From Laccaria trichodermophora (lineage: Eukaryota; Basidiomycota; Agaricomycetes; Agaricales; Hydnangiaceae): 64,000 nt of DNA. The notes beneath the pieces were generated by a model. It was not told the origin of the DNA and made no database searches. It worked only from the letters and a program-made list of their open reading frames with translations. The DNA is taken from the NCBI GenBank assembly GCA_018417955.1, contig JACTVC010000030.1:573544-637543 (forward strand), given 5' to 3'. Positions 1 to 11,659 of this stretch are shown here, piece after piece. The translations under genes and the position numbers were made by a program. The first letter of the stretch is position 1; the number at the start of each line of letters is the position of its first letter.

Positions 1-796
1 ATATGGAGTGGAGTGAGCTACCAGTATGAACACCGTAATTGAGTTCGGTCAGCTCACCCCCTAACGATCCCAGATTTACGCCGTTTTCTCCTCTACGGAA
101 TTCCCATCTCCCATTGGGAAGCGGTGAATGATCGCTTGATCGAAGTATGGCCTGTCCGACATTCGATAAGAGCCGTGGGATGCGATAAGTGGCATGGAAC
201 TGGACCATGTGATCTATGTGTGAATCGTACTGAACAGTGAGCGAACCACATCCACGCCCAATGAGCAGGGATAAAAGTTCTCCCAGGGCGCGAGACCAAT
301 CTTCTAGCTCTGCGAGTGTGATCCCCAACGGGAGGGTCTTTTGACGGAATAAAAAATATGAGTCTGAAACGAGGTACAACTGCACCGTTCGAACAGCTGT
401 GAGCCGCTTGACGAAACGGGAAAGCCGTCTGACGGCTACCGGAAGGTTGATGGGAACCTGATACGTGTTACGCGATGAGCCAACGTGGGGATCCTGGAAG
501 TAACATGTCAATTTATCCACCGTTTCGAGGTGATTTGCAATCATCAGGCCACAGAGGACGTCTGGGAAGGTGGTTCCGCGACTGTGGGGTTTGTTCCAAT
601 CAGTGAGATACAGTGATATCGTGTTTCGAGGTTGTGGAATCCCGTGCTGACCAAAGAACACTGTCAGAGCAATGAAATTTAGTTGTTGCGAAAGGGATGC
701 AACATGTATTAGATCCAGGGATGACAGAATATCGTCTTGGTCTAGTATCTTGAACAATAACTCGGTGGGAATGTCAGAGAAAGTTGTCCTTTGCAT
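1..796 (-). CDS. F-box domain protein, 3' end cut by window edge
   Basis: One uninterrupted frame runs from an ATG at 796 to the window edge, about 265 codons without a stop. The N-terminus reads SDIPTELLFKIL, the usual first helix of an F-box, preceded by only six residues. F-box proteins link SCF ubiquitin ligases to substrates through Skp1. The rest has no domain I can name; it resembles the fast-evolving C-terminal halves of agaricomycete F-box proteins, which are often leucine-rich. No intron is visible in this part. The C-terminus lies outside the window, so total length and any LRR repeats are unknown. The F-box call is strong; the substrate is unknown. Confidence 0.75.
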   Translation of the reverse strand, partial: MQRTTFSDIPTELLFKILDQDDILSSLDLIHVASLSQQLNFIALTVFFGQHGIPQPRNTISLYLTDWNKPHSRGTTFPDVLCGLMIANHLETVDKLTCYFQDPHVGSSRNTYQVPINLPVAVRRLSRFVKRLTAVRTVQLYLVSDSYFLFRQKTLPLGITLAELEDWSRALGELLSLLIGRGCGSLTVQYDSHIDHMVQFHATYRIPRLLSNVGQAILRSSDHSPLPNGRWEFRRGENGVNLGSLGGELTELNYGVHTGSSLHSI

Positions 797-2076
797 ATTG
801 CTGTCGTCGCTGAGGTACCCTAGGTGAAAGCTGAGCGGTTTTCACGTTTACGAAACTTGACTCACTATGACCTTGAACGAACGGAACGCTCTATGCGGTT
901 GGAGTTGTAGCAATCGACTAGGGCATTCCTCAGGCGCCGCTATGGGTGTACCACGATCCTATCACTGCGCGATTTTCGCCTTTGGTTCTCGTCAAAGAAA
1001 GGGAGGATATCTTCGATCGCACCCAGTTTATTTTCCCGTGCGAGCTATAATTAGTGTTATAACAGGTTGCTCTATGAAGAGATTTCGAACCAGGTGGGAC
1101 AGATCGTGTCTCGTCGTTGATGTGGGCGGAAAGATCGTCTGTCCTTACTAGTAACGTTTCAAACCAAGAAAAACGTGATTTTCGCGAGAATCAATGTTAA
1201 AGCTTTCGATTTTCCTACTGTTGGGTTCGGGGTGCCGGTGATGATCAGCCTGATCACAGGCAGTGCTTTGCCGAGCGAAGATGTAATCATAGATAGATCC
1301 CCAGAGCAATTGGAATGCGAATGTTGGACCTTGGCGAAGAAGCATCTGTGAATCTTTTCTGTGGCCATCGTGGTTGAGGTAAAATTTGAATTTTGAACGT
1401 TGAAAGCAACAAAAGCAAGTTGAAAGTTGCACTGTAGAATTTTTGTTTGATTGACAAACAACACGACTCGATTGTCACATGTCACATGTCACATTGGGCT
1501 TGGCGTCATCGTCTTCGGCGGATATTTTGTGGATTTGATGTGTCTGTATTTTCGCAATGGTCCACAAAGGTATGTGGTATGATCAAGAAATTGCGCAACT
1601 TCCCAAATGATACAGTGTCTTTCCAACAAGGTACATACATAAATAAAAATACTACGTTAGAGCATTGGAAAAGTCATAAGGTCGTCGCTTTGTCAAGATG
1701 TACAGATGCGCAGGGGGGAGAGAACAAACCCTGCGTCCGGGTGGGGGAAGGAAGGTACGAATCTCCAGCGCAGCGGGAGTCAGTCAATTAATAATTACGG
1801 TGTGGAAGGATTGTTCGAATATGTGAAATAGCTATGTCAAATCATCTTGGTTGGTAAAATGTACGCAGAAGTAGGATTCTGCGGCGGTGGCTGCTTCGTA
1901 AAAAAAACCAGAACTCTTGTCAATGTCTATATTGGCAGCGGCTTTGTAACTCACTGTCATGTCCCAAAACTCCTTACGCTCGTTGGTATTCTCGATAGCC
2001 TCACTACGCATTTCTATTTCCGACTTTACACCAATCGAAATCGCATGGTTTTGATTTTTCTTCGAAGACCAAAAAA
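797..2076. other. Intergenic, no supported gene
   Basis: About 1.3 kb without a convincing gene. Open frames of up to 114 codons exist on both strands, but none shows a recognisable motif or a consistent exon chain. A short direct repeat of TCACATG lies near 1477-1495. It separates the F-box gene from the DUF6534 gene, both on the minus strand. Confidence 0.5.
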
Positions 2077-3480
2077 TTAGCGTTGAATTTGGGCAAGCAA
2101 GATACGACCCACCCTGTGTAGTCGCATGTCTAGTGCATTTCTCCAAGAGCTCTTTGAGGTTGAGCTGGTTCCTGATCGAGAGGCGTTCACCGATTCCCTT
2201 AGCTCGAGCCGTCCATTCAGTCTAAAACAACCGTTATGTACGGTAAAGTTATATTTGATATTGGGACTGACGCTGACAGAAAAGAGTTGGAGTACACTGT
2301 AATGAAAATTGCGGGAGGTGAGTTGAGAGTTAATAAAATGAGGAGATGAAGCACACGTTTTGCCAGAACAGTATACGCGGCCATCCATATGTCTAAAAAT
2401 TTTACAGATTAAAAACGTTGAAAGTCGGAGAGGAGGAAATGACACACAATTTTCAATCATCGTTATGTACTTCGAGTTTTTAGCGCAATGTCCTCAATGA
2501 AAAGATTATGTACCTACGCATATCAACACGACAAGTGCTGTGATGCTATAGTCCCGTTCAGGAGCCAGAAAAGCGAAGCCGACGATGTGACCTCACCTGG
2601 TAAGGAAACCCGTCCCTGGAGCGGTGTAAAAGGGCTGCGCATCCTCGGAAGAGGCGAGTACTCACGGATTGAAAACCCAACAAGCTGATCGATGACCCGG
2701 GCGGCTCTAAGGAATTAAGCGGTCAAGACGAAGTCAAGAAACTTAGAGATGCGATGCTTACCCCGAAAGAGCTACCTGTCGCTTTTCAACCAAAAATAGG
2801 ACCAGCGAAATCGCTATGACGACGTCGATGAAGGCACCGGAAATGAAAAGTGTCGTGATGAGCCATTTCCACTGCGTCCTCCAGACAATTACATTGTGAG
2901 TCAGTACGGCGGCATGACCTAGAACAAAACTTCCGATACACCGACATATCGCGAGCATAGCGCAAAAAATGCCGATGTAACTAAAGGGCTTTGGTAGAAG
3001 TTTAAAGACGCGGAGTGCGAAGAACGTCTTAAGATAAGATCAGCGCAATGTGGGATAAGGTCCAGCGTGCACGCACCTGGACCAAGGTCGTAATCAGCCC
3101 GCCCAAAAGTAGCGCCGTACCGAGACCCGCGAATCGAGTGACGATCACAGTACTCGTTGTTTGTTTGTAGACCTCATAAGACACTGCGACCGATTGACCA
3201 AACTCCAGAACCCTGGATGTGTGGGTAGTGATGAGGTAGGCGTCGATTAGGAAAGTAATTATCGCCCACCAAAGAAGCGCTACCTTGGTAGGAAACGAAT
3301 TAACGGTACGATGGAGAGATATATAAGGAAGACACATACTAAGAACTTGAATATGAGGCGGTCGTCTTGAAATGTATGGTAATATCGATGTGTTTGCATA
3401 GTTACGATGCCAAAGAGGAAAACGGAAATAGAAATGGCAATCTGGAGAGCCCCAGACGTATTCTCGAGAGTAACTTGCAT
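2077..3480 (-). CDS. DUF6534-type seven-helix membrane protein
   Basis: Exons join in phase: 3340-3480, 3077-3283, 2762-3027, 2666-2706, then further short exons to the stop at 2077. The N-terminus has GALQIAISISVFLFGIVTMQ followed by an RYYHTF segment. The third exon carries WRTQWKW and a hydrophobic run ending FLVEKR, then RVIDQLVGFSIRTGFLTS. The C-terminal part has VYSNSFLS joined across an intron to ALNGRLELRE. This order (short luminal N-terminus, helices, a conserved arginine loop, then a YSNS...LN.R end) matches the DUF6534 family that is very common in Agaricomycetes. Function is unknown; these are plasma-membrane-like 7TM proteins sometimes compared with receptors. The exon near 2400-2560 could not be fixed with certainty because two frames compete there. 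Confidence 0.7.
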
Positions 3481-3589
3481 CTTTGCAACGTTATTCCACC
3501 AAGCGCCTTAGGTACCAGTGACGATGTGGGCAGAAAAAGGAGGTGGAAGGTCTTGAGCGACCAGGATTTTTGAATATCCCAAGATACAG

Positions 3590-5118
3590 AGTCAGGCACA
3601 GATTTAGGTCGTTGATACAGAACGAAAGATTACCGGTGTTCCGAGTTTATCAAAATAGGTTCCGCCAATAAGCAAGATGAGGGGGTGGAGTCTCATCAGG
3701 ACCCCAGAAATCTTCTTTGGAGGCTAGATTGAAAATCTGTGCGGCTTGGGCAAGGCGCGGCAGACTGGCAGGGTTTCAAAGGAAGAAGGGAGTTTGGGAC
3801 GGACAGTTCCGGACAGATGTGGGTAAGTGGTAGCAGGTGGTAGCCTGAATGCGTTGCATTCCAATGCTTGACCAGAGTATGTGAAAGTGATGGCAAGACC
3901 TCCAAAATAGCGTGGGAATTTGTTAAATGTTTCTTGCCGGCTGCCGAAATTTGCATGCACCAATCAAGCACCAATCTGCAAGAAAAAGTGGGAAATTATT
4001 GAAAACCACCTTGAGCGCTTGAGCGCTTCCGGGGGTCCCGGCTCGGAATGGGATGAAACCGATCATGCTTGCCGAGCCAGAACAGCAACGTGTACCTAAT
4101 TTCATATCGACAATCCAACTCCAATTTGATCTATCATGCAATGAGGTACTAATTATGCTGTAAGGGATCGACGACGGACATGGACCGTTGCTTCGCCAGG
4201 GTATCTCGTAAGATGAACTCGACCATACATTCCAGCAGGTAACAGAAACTAAGGAAGATGATGACATTCAGAGGAGTGCTCAGAGTTGATGATCCGGCCC
4301 ACGGCCGTTGCTTTGCATGTGGTGAGGCTGGTGTCGTGATGAAGCGCATCACTCAATGATGGGGAGTGCCACTGCAACCTGGTCTATCAATCCATACGAT
4401 TAGGGGCTAAGAAAAAAATGGTCCTAAACCAGTCCTGGACTGCCAGGCGATCAGCTCAGAATTATTACCTCAATGAAAACGGCCTTGGTCGGGTCTTAAA
4501 GTAATTTTTTCTAAAAAGACAAAAAAAAAAAGAATGACGTCGGTTGAGGGGTATAGATCCACAAACAATTCATCAGGATGTGCACTTGTCTTGTCGCCGC
4601 GCGCTTGATACAGCCGATTTTCGTTCTTTGTGATGCACCAGCCGCGTGATATACCTCGGCAAGTGGATGTACATGACCATACGTCCAATATTTCATGCGC
4701 CTCTGGAAGATCACTCGCAACTTACAAATGTTTCAGATTTACTGGGTAATTTGATTATACGCAAGTTGGACGGAGGCCGCGCTGACTCTCTCAACCCACA
4801 AGCATGTATTTCACATTTTATAGGGCGGTCAGCTGGACTGTCGAGTTCATCACGGAAAGAGGTGTTGGTAAAAATAGCTCGGCCTAAAGAAACTACGTTC
4901 GGCCATAAGTTTTTCCGGGCACACCACAAAGCTCTGAGCGTATATGAAAGTACAACGACGCTCAACATACCTTCGCCGCACAAAAACCCCGAGATGTAAT
5001 TTTTCTTTGTTCCAGGATGGTTTTTCAGGGCCAACGGAAGTATATCTCCATCTATATATATCTTCTGCAAAACCCGCCGTCCCTCAGTTCGCAGTATAAG
5101 GAACACCTGTAGCGTCAT
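3590..5118 (-). other. Unresolved coding-like region, possibly a decayed membrane acyltransferase
   Basis: Several minus-strand frames of 60-135 codons overlap here with hydrophobic stretches, for example TPLNVIIFLSFCYLLE near 4300-4250. A later segment reads KEDFWGP near 3710, which faintly recalls the FWGR.WHQ motif of wax-synthase-like MBOAT proteins. I could not build a complete in-phase exon chain: stops and frame changes occur at about 4140, 3950 and 3730. It may be an intron-rich gene I failed to splice, or a relic. The assignment is weak. Only the presence of protein-like sequence is supported. Confidence 0.25.
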
Positions 5119-6754
5119 TCGACTTGACTCGGATACCCTTGATTGCGGGGGTCACCAAAATCCAATAGATTTTGACCAATCTCGAATTGGCGTTACATTG
5201 ATGTGCTTCGACACAACTCAGTTATCATTGCATCCGACTTCGAATTGAGATGGAGAACTCGAAGCGTGCAACCTTTAAAATTATGACAAAATCGTTCAAA
5301 CTTTAGGGGAACTTTTGCGCAACATTTTACCGACATAGGCTTGCCCTATAGTGTACGGCTTGGAACTGTAATAATCAGTGATGGTAGGGAAACTTGGCGA
5401 CCCAGCGCATTGGGCTTCCAAGCGTTGATGATTCAATCAAATGACCGTATCTTATCTCCCGTGTGTATCGGTGCTTGTTTGTAGTATGTAATACAGATAA
5501 ACATTGGATAAACACTCACAAACTTCAATATTCCTTCCCCAAACTCCATGACCATTGGTCCCAAACCACCAGTACTTCCTGCCTTTATATGCGATGTCGA
5601 AGTTACAAGCCAAGAATTTTATCTTGAACCTTGAAACTTTTTGAGGTATGACTAGGTGGGCCTAGGGCGAGCGAGATGGCATTTCAAACTCCAAGTTTGA
5701 AGGGCCATAATCGTTTTACGTGGTGCTCGATCTCATCTGGCAGGCACTTGAGGCTTTATGGGGAGGCCAAGCTCCTTGGAGTAGACTGAGCGGGATATTG
5801 CGGAAATAGGAGCTTAGTAGGTGGGTGGTATTCTTTTTCCGGCGATCGCTGAGGTTTTACCGTTTTACCCACAGGTGCCCTCACAAACTGGGTCCGCCTC
5901 CCTATCACTTTCGTTCCATCGATAGCGGGCTTGAGAATAGTACCTCTATGCTAGCGAGGACGTCGTGGAAGTACGTCTTGCTCCTCTTTTTCCCCTGTTT
6001 TGAACTGACGACGGCTGTCGGTCAATGAGATAGGTACTTCCGCTGCTTCTCGAGCTGTGCGGTCAAGTATGAGGGCGTCTTTGGAATGGCATACTTTCCT
6101 AGGTTGCGGAATGAATTGCATTCCACCCCACATCAAGCTGCGTGTCATCAACTGAGAACTTCATGTCCTTCTCGTCGTCAATGGAACGGGAAAGCCCCAA
6201 GCGTCCTACAGGTCAGTACCAACTAACCTTTTGTGATTGTCGTCAGCGGACACTAGAGGAGCTCAGAGTAGGGGAGCAGGAACGACACCCATTCGTTTTG
6301 GCAAAAAACGACGTCATCATCAGACATCTTCGATAAAACTTGCTCTTCGTCTCTCATATTTTAAAGTCCATGGGCCCGTATGTACGCTCTCGTGAGTTCT
6401 GGAGCGTGGAATATTGTTGTTTCGTGATGTACTTTGATTTTATGTTTTCAAATTGCTGTCTAACAGATCGTCTACTCCTTCGTCTCTCATCGTCCTCTAC
6501 TAGATTCAAAGTTCCTCATTGATTTCAATTCACGATCAGAGAATAAGAGGCACAGCGGTGTTGCATGAAGGTATGGTTTTGCGAAATTCCAGGAACCATT
6601 TTCAGCTTTAGCGCTCAGCGCTCAGTGGCAATCATCGTTAAGCAACGTTCAATCTTTTCTCTCTGATTCAAGTCCTTTCCCGCTTCTGCTGTTTGAAACG
6701 TCACAATGGGCGACGCTTGCCTGGAGATTGACGATCATGACCGTGATAGCGATA
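5119..6754. other. Gene-poor stretch before the transposon island
   Basis: No reading frame above 70 codons has a recognisable motif, and no exon chain could be assembled on either strand. The sequence is of mixed composition with no clear repeat. It ends at the TA dinucleotide where the first MITE begins. Confidence 0.5.
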
Positions 6755-7559
6755 CAGTCGAACCTCTCTTAACCCATACCCCTCAGTGGACAGCCCGAGC
6801 TATGGGTTATGAGGGGTTATGGGCTAATAGAGGTATGGTAAAAATAGGTCCTAAAAATCGTGAAAAAAATCGTTAAAAAAATGTAGGACATGGATTGAAG
6901 TAGTTATGAGGTAAAAAAAATCAAGTGTTGTTTTCTCAAATCCCTGTTCATGCTGGATATCTTTGTTGATTGAGCTCAACAGAGCTTCTGTTTTGCGTGT
7001 GTTGGGATCATTGATTTCACCAAGGTATGTGCTAATTGTATACGCCACTCAGGGGCTGACTCAAGTGCTTTGATAACACATTGGGCCTCGTCAACGGTAC
7101 ATAATCGCTTCATTATCCAACCAGTGCTCATCTGATGTCAAAATTGGTTCCCTTTTTGCTAGTTTTGCCTTTAGAGCATCTCTCCAGGTTCCAACTGATG
7201 CCATGAGTTTAGCGAGGCCTTTTATAAGGATGTCAAGTGGGCTGGGAGGCATGGCAGGAATATTTTTGGGGAATAAATGTACATTTTATCAAATTTTGGG
7301 CTACTCAACAGGCACACAGGCGCACCCGAATAACTAGGATGGGCGCACGCGGTAAATTAAATATTTAACAGTCAATTTGAGGGTCTGGCTGGCGAAAAAC
7401 CTATGGGTTTTGGCCGGGGAGGGGTATGGGGTATGGGGTATGGGAGGTTTATGGGTTATGCTATGCATTTCCCTGCAAACCGACTTGGTGGACACAAAAT
7501 GCTATGGGGTAAGAAAGGTTATGGGTTATCAGAGGTATGGGATAAGAGAGGTTCAACTG
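6755..7559. mobile_element. Non-autonomous pogo/Tc1-like element (805 bp)
   Basis: The left end reads CAGTCGAACCTCTCTTAACC and the reverse complement of the right end CAGTTGAACCTCTCTTATCC, so the termini are inverted repeats of about 28 bp. Both ends are flanked by TA (6753-6754 and 7560-7561), the target duplication of the Tc1/mariner-pogo group. Subterminal copies of a TATGGG-rich word are repeated many times between 7395 and 7560. The interior holds broken minus-strand protein-like pieces around 7020-7250, such as LTSDEHWLDNEA, but no intact transposase. Superfamily is inferred from TIR start and TSD only. Confidence 0.7.
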
Positions 7560-9328
7560 TAGTAATGACCCTGCTATCACCCAACACTTTTGGGAATCTA
7601 TTCCCAATTGTGTCACAAAGGCAGCTCGATTGCTCTTTGAGAAAAGGTATGGTTTGTTCTTTTTTATCACAGATCTCTCAGTAATGTATTCCATCATGCC
7701 AGCCCCCATTCAATACTTAAAGAACAAGGCACGAAAAGGGACTTGCAGTTTGTCCAAATTTTTGGGCACTGTTTTTTGGTCTCCTGATTTCAGGTCGCCT
7801 CACTATTGTTGAGTGGGTTTGGCTATGCTGAACTTAGCCAAAAGAGCACATTCTCTGACATGTGCACAAGGAAAAGTTTCTGTTTGGAATGGCATGTAAG
7901 CTTGATGGGCACGACATTGTTTTCTGTGTGGTCGCCATCAGAAGACAAGGGCAGGAAAATCTCAAAGATGGCAAAGTCTTGCTGAAGAACACAGCCTTGC
8001 CAGCATGGGCAATAGTCATGTTCTTGCCATGGTTGTGGCATCCTAGCTGAAACTGTTGTTTTTTCTGATACTTGTTGCAGAATGGGGAAGGAAGTTTTAC
8101 CTCTTTTGGCCAAACACCTTTGTCATGACAATATTCAAGTAAGTTCTACTGAGTTATCTCCCTCTTTATGTATTCTTTGATATTTGTTTCAAGGTCCCTA
8201 TTTTGAGCCTTCCAGAACCTGAGGATTATTTGTCATGTGAGAAATCTAAATATAGACTACAATTGTTATACCTGATTTGTTTTGTCTTAGTGCATGAATT
8301 CTCTGACATTTTCACTATTCTATGGTGGCCAGTCACTAGCTCAGTAAAAATGAAAGTCAGGTAAAGTCATTGAAGTCTCGCAAGGCAGTCATGTGAAGTC
8401 ACATTGGTCAATACAAAGTCATGTGGCACTCGGGGATGTGTCTGCAAAGATTTCACAACCTGACTGAAGTCAAGCAATAGTCAATTACTGGTCATTTTGT
8501 AGTCTAGTCCTGGCCATCTGAGTCACTTATTGCCTTTGTCCTCTTTTCCACATATGCTTGATGTAAAAGAAGAACAAGGCAAGGGAATCACAATTTGTTG
8601 AAGTCTGTTGAAACTCCGACATCAGGATCATATCAGCATGAAAATTCCTCATTCTTCCTTACTTCCCACCACATTGACAGAAGGTTCAATTCATGAATTG
8701 ACAAATGGCCTACTCCCTGCAACAATCAGCCTCCTCCCTCCATCGATGGGTGGTCTCCTCTCCTGAAGAATGGTCTTTCCTTTTCCTCAACTGGTACCTC
8801 TTCTGCTCCTGCCACTACTCAGTCTTTGCTGCTTCAAGGCTCTTGAGCTACACAGCCTACAACAAACGGTATGCTCTTGACGAACTGTCTCCTCCCTCAC
8901 TGAATGGTATCCCCTCGACGAACTGTCTCCTTGCTTGATTGACTGTCTCCTTCCCTGTTGAATTGTGTCCTCCCTTGATGAATGGGCTCTCGGCCTCCCC
9001 CCTACCTTGATGAACAGTCTCCACAGCCTCCCCCTGACTTTGTCAAACAGTATCCTCCCTCCCTTGACAAATGGCTTCCCTGCTTGACGAATGGCCTCCT
9101 CCCATACAAAGATGCTGCTTGAGATTTACGGTTAGGAGATGAGAGTTTGGACTTCAAGTGGTTGATTCATGCTAGAAGGGGTGTATATACAGAATAGCCA
9201 GTATTCTTGGGGAATACATGATTTTACATTTCCATAACTCTGACTTGGTGCTGAGAATGCTGTTGACTGAGGTCATGATGAAAAATACATGACTGACCAG
9301 TGACTTGAGCATGACTGGAATGAGACTA
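7560..9328. other. AT-rich transposon-island filler
   Basis: No intact gene was found. A minus-strand frame at 7823-8113 (96 codons, with a Cys-rich DYCPCWQGC piece) looks protein-like but cannot be extended. Short GTCA/TGAC words are unusually frequent from 8330 to 8560. The segment is interrupted by the minisatellite listed separately. Confidence 0.4.
8697..9105. repeat. Degenerate minisatellite, unit about 22-30 bp
   Basis: A loosely repeated word close to CTTGACGAACTGTCTCCTCC recurs about ten times, clearest from 8875 to 9105 (for example around 8877, 8911, 8939, 9010, 9057 and 9090). Copies differ by substitutions and small length changes, so this is an old tandem array. It is not coding on either strand over its full length. 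Confidence 0.55.
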
Positions 9329-9873
9329 CTGTACCATTTCGACCAAGTGTTCATGGGGTGTGACACATGACATGTGGTGTTCACTGGCCCAGGTGTTCAT
9401 GGGCCTGTGTGATGTGTGATGGCTGTAAAAGTGTTCACGAAAACTTGAAGTGTTCATGAAATTTATCCAAACATTGTGGTGTTTTGAAGTGTCCATAAAC
9501 TAGAAGTGTTAAAAGTATGTATCTAGCTTATTTAGTGATGCATGCAAGGTGTGTGTGACAAAGTTGCTGATGCATTGGGCCAGCATTGAGTGGGGCACAA
9601 ATTTTCCTCATTGATGACAAGGGCAAGCAACTCACAGAAGATGTCATTGTTGAACCCCAGTGAAAAACATTGAACTCATAGCTCGCTCAAGGTAAATCTT
9701 GGGCTGATGTCCCCCCTGCCATTAAGCAACATGCTAAGACAGGAAAAAAAAATCAATTATTACACTCATTTCACCCAGTGTTCACTAGCTGTTGTGACCT
9801 GACAAGTACTATAAGTGTTCAGTTCAAAAGTTTTTGTGATGCATGACCTGAACACTTGGTCGAAATGGTACAG
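9329..9873. mobile_element. Second TA-flanked MITE (545 bp) with perfect 25-bp TIRs
   Basis: The first 25 bases (9329-9353) are the exact reverse complement of the last 25 (9849-9873), beginning CTGTACCATTTCGACC. Both ends are bordered by TA at 9327-9328 and 9874-9875. The words GTGTTCA and TGTTCATG recur inside, as subterminal repeats. No coding capacity is seen. The TA duplication and short TIR point to the Tc1/mariner group, but the terminus differs from the element at 6755, so it is a separate family. Confidence 0.75.
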
Positions 9874-10589
9874 TATGACACGACCATAGCATAACTATTT
9901 TCTGACTTTTATTTGACTATAAGAGGACTCTGAAGTGATAACTACATGACTACCAAATGACTGTAACCTAGATATAGTTGGCATCACGACTTAACATGAC
10001 TTGGCGAAATCATCTTGAAGTCAAAATTTTGTAAAAAAGACTGCTTTTAGTCATGTCATGCATTTTTGTGCACTAGCCTGACTACCATACGACCAACACC
10101 TGATGAATTGTTTTTACTGAGAGTCACTTCTCATGACTGTCACAAAACATCGCTGGTAATGACAGAACACTGCTGTCCAACTGCTGTCATATCATGGAAA
10201 AGATTTCGTGAATACGTCACAAAGGAAGTGCTGATTGACCCTTTGACATATTGAATCATGCTTTCTGACCTTTGTGGAACTGATCCACACCTCAAAGATA
10301 TGACACAACTCAATGAGGCATACACCTCTTAGCTAGCACTCATGTAACGACCACTGGACCTCAATCAATGCGAAATGCATCAGTGAACATGCCCTGGGCA
10401 AGGAACATTTTAACTGTCTTGTCAACTTGCCATACACCACCCTTTCTCAAAATCTCTACTGCTGAACATCAAAACAAAGTTACTTGTCAATTAAATTTCT
10501 ATTGTGTAAGTCTAGAATCATAGACATGTTTGCTGTCAAAGCTCACACCATCCATTCTAGGCCAGCAGTTGGAATTACTGTGATCTGCC

Positions 10590-10835
10590 ATGTGCTGCAC
10601 CCTCTCTACAGTGCCTTGCATATGCTTTGCAGCATGAATTTTTTGAAATTGTATTTGGCTGTGTTTAAACTGGTCCTGAGATGTCACATTCAGGCTTATT
10701 CTGGACAGAGATCATTTTGTTGGGCCTTAGTTGTGACATATCAGGTTCACTACAAATATAATCAAATACAATTTGAAAAAATTCATGCTGCAAAGCATTA
10801 TGCAAGACACTGTAGAATCCAGTGCTTCTACAATT
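10590..10835. repeat. Imperfect inverted repeat (hairpin, arms about 85 bp)
   Basis: The block from about 10598 (TCTACAGTGCCTTGCATATG) through the CTTTGCAGCATGAATTTTTT stretch reappears in reverse complement at about 10747-10818. Arms are about 80% alike and are separated by roughly 60 bp. No target duplication or clean terminus was found. It may be a decayed foldback MITE. An RNA from it would fold into a long hairpin. Confidence 0.5.
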
Positions 10836-10940
10836 CCGAGAGGCACAGGTACCAGAGGAATGGGTGTGAATGCCTGGTCTCATGTCTTCATTCTTATGGA
10901 ATGTGCACCTGGCATTTTCAGGAAGTTGGATCTAGCTAGA

Positions 10941-10950
10941 ATATATATAA
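10941..10950 (+). promoter_or_regulatory. TATA-like box upstream of a small gene
   Basis: ATATATATAA lies 45-54 bases upstream of the ATG at 10995. Position and sequence fit a TATA element. Support is only by motif and location. Confidence 0.35.
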
Positions 10951-10994
10951 AGTGAGAATACAGTTGGAACTGAACATCAGTGATCTTCACTGAA

Positions 10995-11448
10995 ATGACT
11001 CTCATCACTGTATCTGCTATTGTGCAGGCTAATGGCACTTTTTTGTTTCCACCCTTTGGCTTACCCACAAAAAAAGTATCTCAGTTGTCCAGACTAGCAC
11101 CAGCAGACAGTATCAAGTAAGTTTTAAATGGTGAAGGGTCATTACTGCTCATACTTATTCATGTTTGTCAGATAAATTACAACAGTGTTTTCAAGGGCCT
11201 GCCCATTGTTACAGCTACACCAGCTTGGCTGGGGCAAATTGGGAGTGTTGGCAGTTCATCTCTTGATGGTGCCATTATTAACGAGATTACCAAGGTGTGT
11301 CCATGATTAGATTTTGAGTGGGATCAGAAGTTTATCTGAGCTGTGGGACTAGTCGTTTACGACCATGAAACTTGGGGACAGTGTGGGAAATTCGACATGG
11401 CGTCCTTTCACCATTGTCCTGACTGGACATCAGGCTCTTGCCAAGTAA
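10995..11448 (+). CDS. Small unrecognised protein, three exons, inside the transposon island
   Basis: Exons 10995-11116, 11186-11294 and 11353-11448 join in phase through two GT-AG introns and give 108 residues ending at TAA. The protein has no motif I recognise. Its composition is protein-like, with segments such as LFPPFGLPTKK, FKGLPIVTATPAWLG and STWRPFTIVLTG, and it lacks low-complexity sequence. It is not clearly secreted, although the first 14 residues are mildly hydrophobic. It sits between MITEs, so it could be a captured gene fragment, the relic of a transposon-encoded protein, or a chance chain. A TATA-like box 45 bp upstream adds slight support. Confidence 0.35.
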
Positions 11449-11659
11449 TTGGAGCATAAGGAAGAGACCCATGAGTAAGAATATTGGGGTGGCCTATTGA
11501 ATAGTCTCCTGAATAACTTACAGCAGTGTAGTGGTGGCACGTCTTCTTTCTGAGTGTACTTATCATTTTGTTGTATGTGAAAGTGTATTGGTTCATGTGA
11601 TTCCCAGGACGAAGTGGCGAATATGTTGCTAGTCATTATTCTCACCCTAGTCAGTCTAA

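Noticed and set aside
1447..1791. 114-codon plus-strand frame
   Set aside because: No homologous motif, no flanking exons and no promoter-like signals.
7395..7480. Telomere-like TATGGGG repeats
   Set aside because: The repeats are short, irregular and lie inside the TIRs of a MITE; they are subterminal repeats, not telomere sequence.
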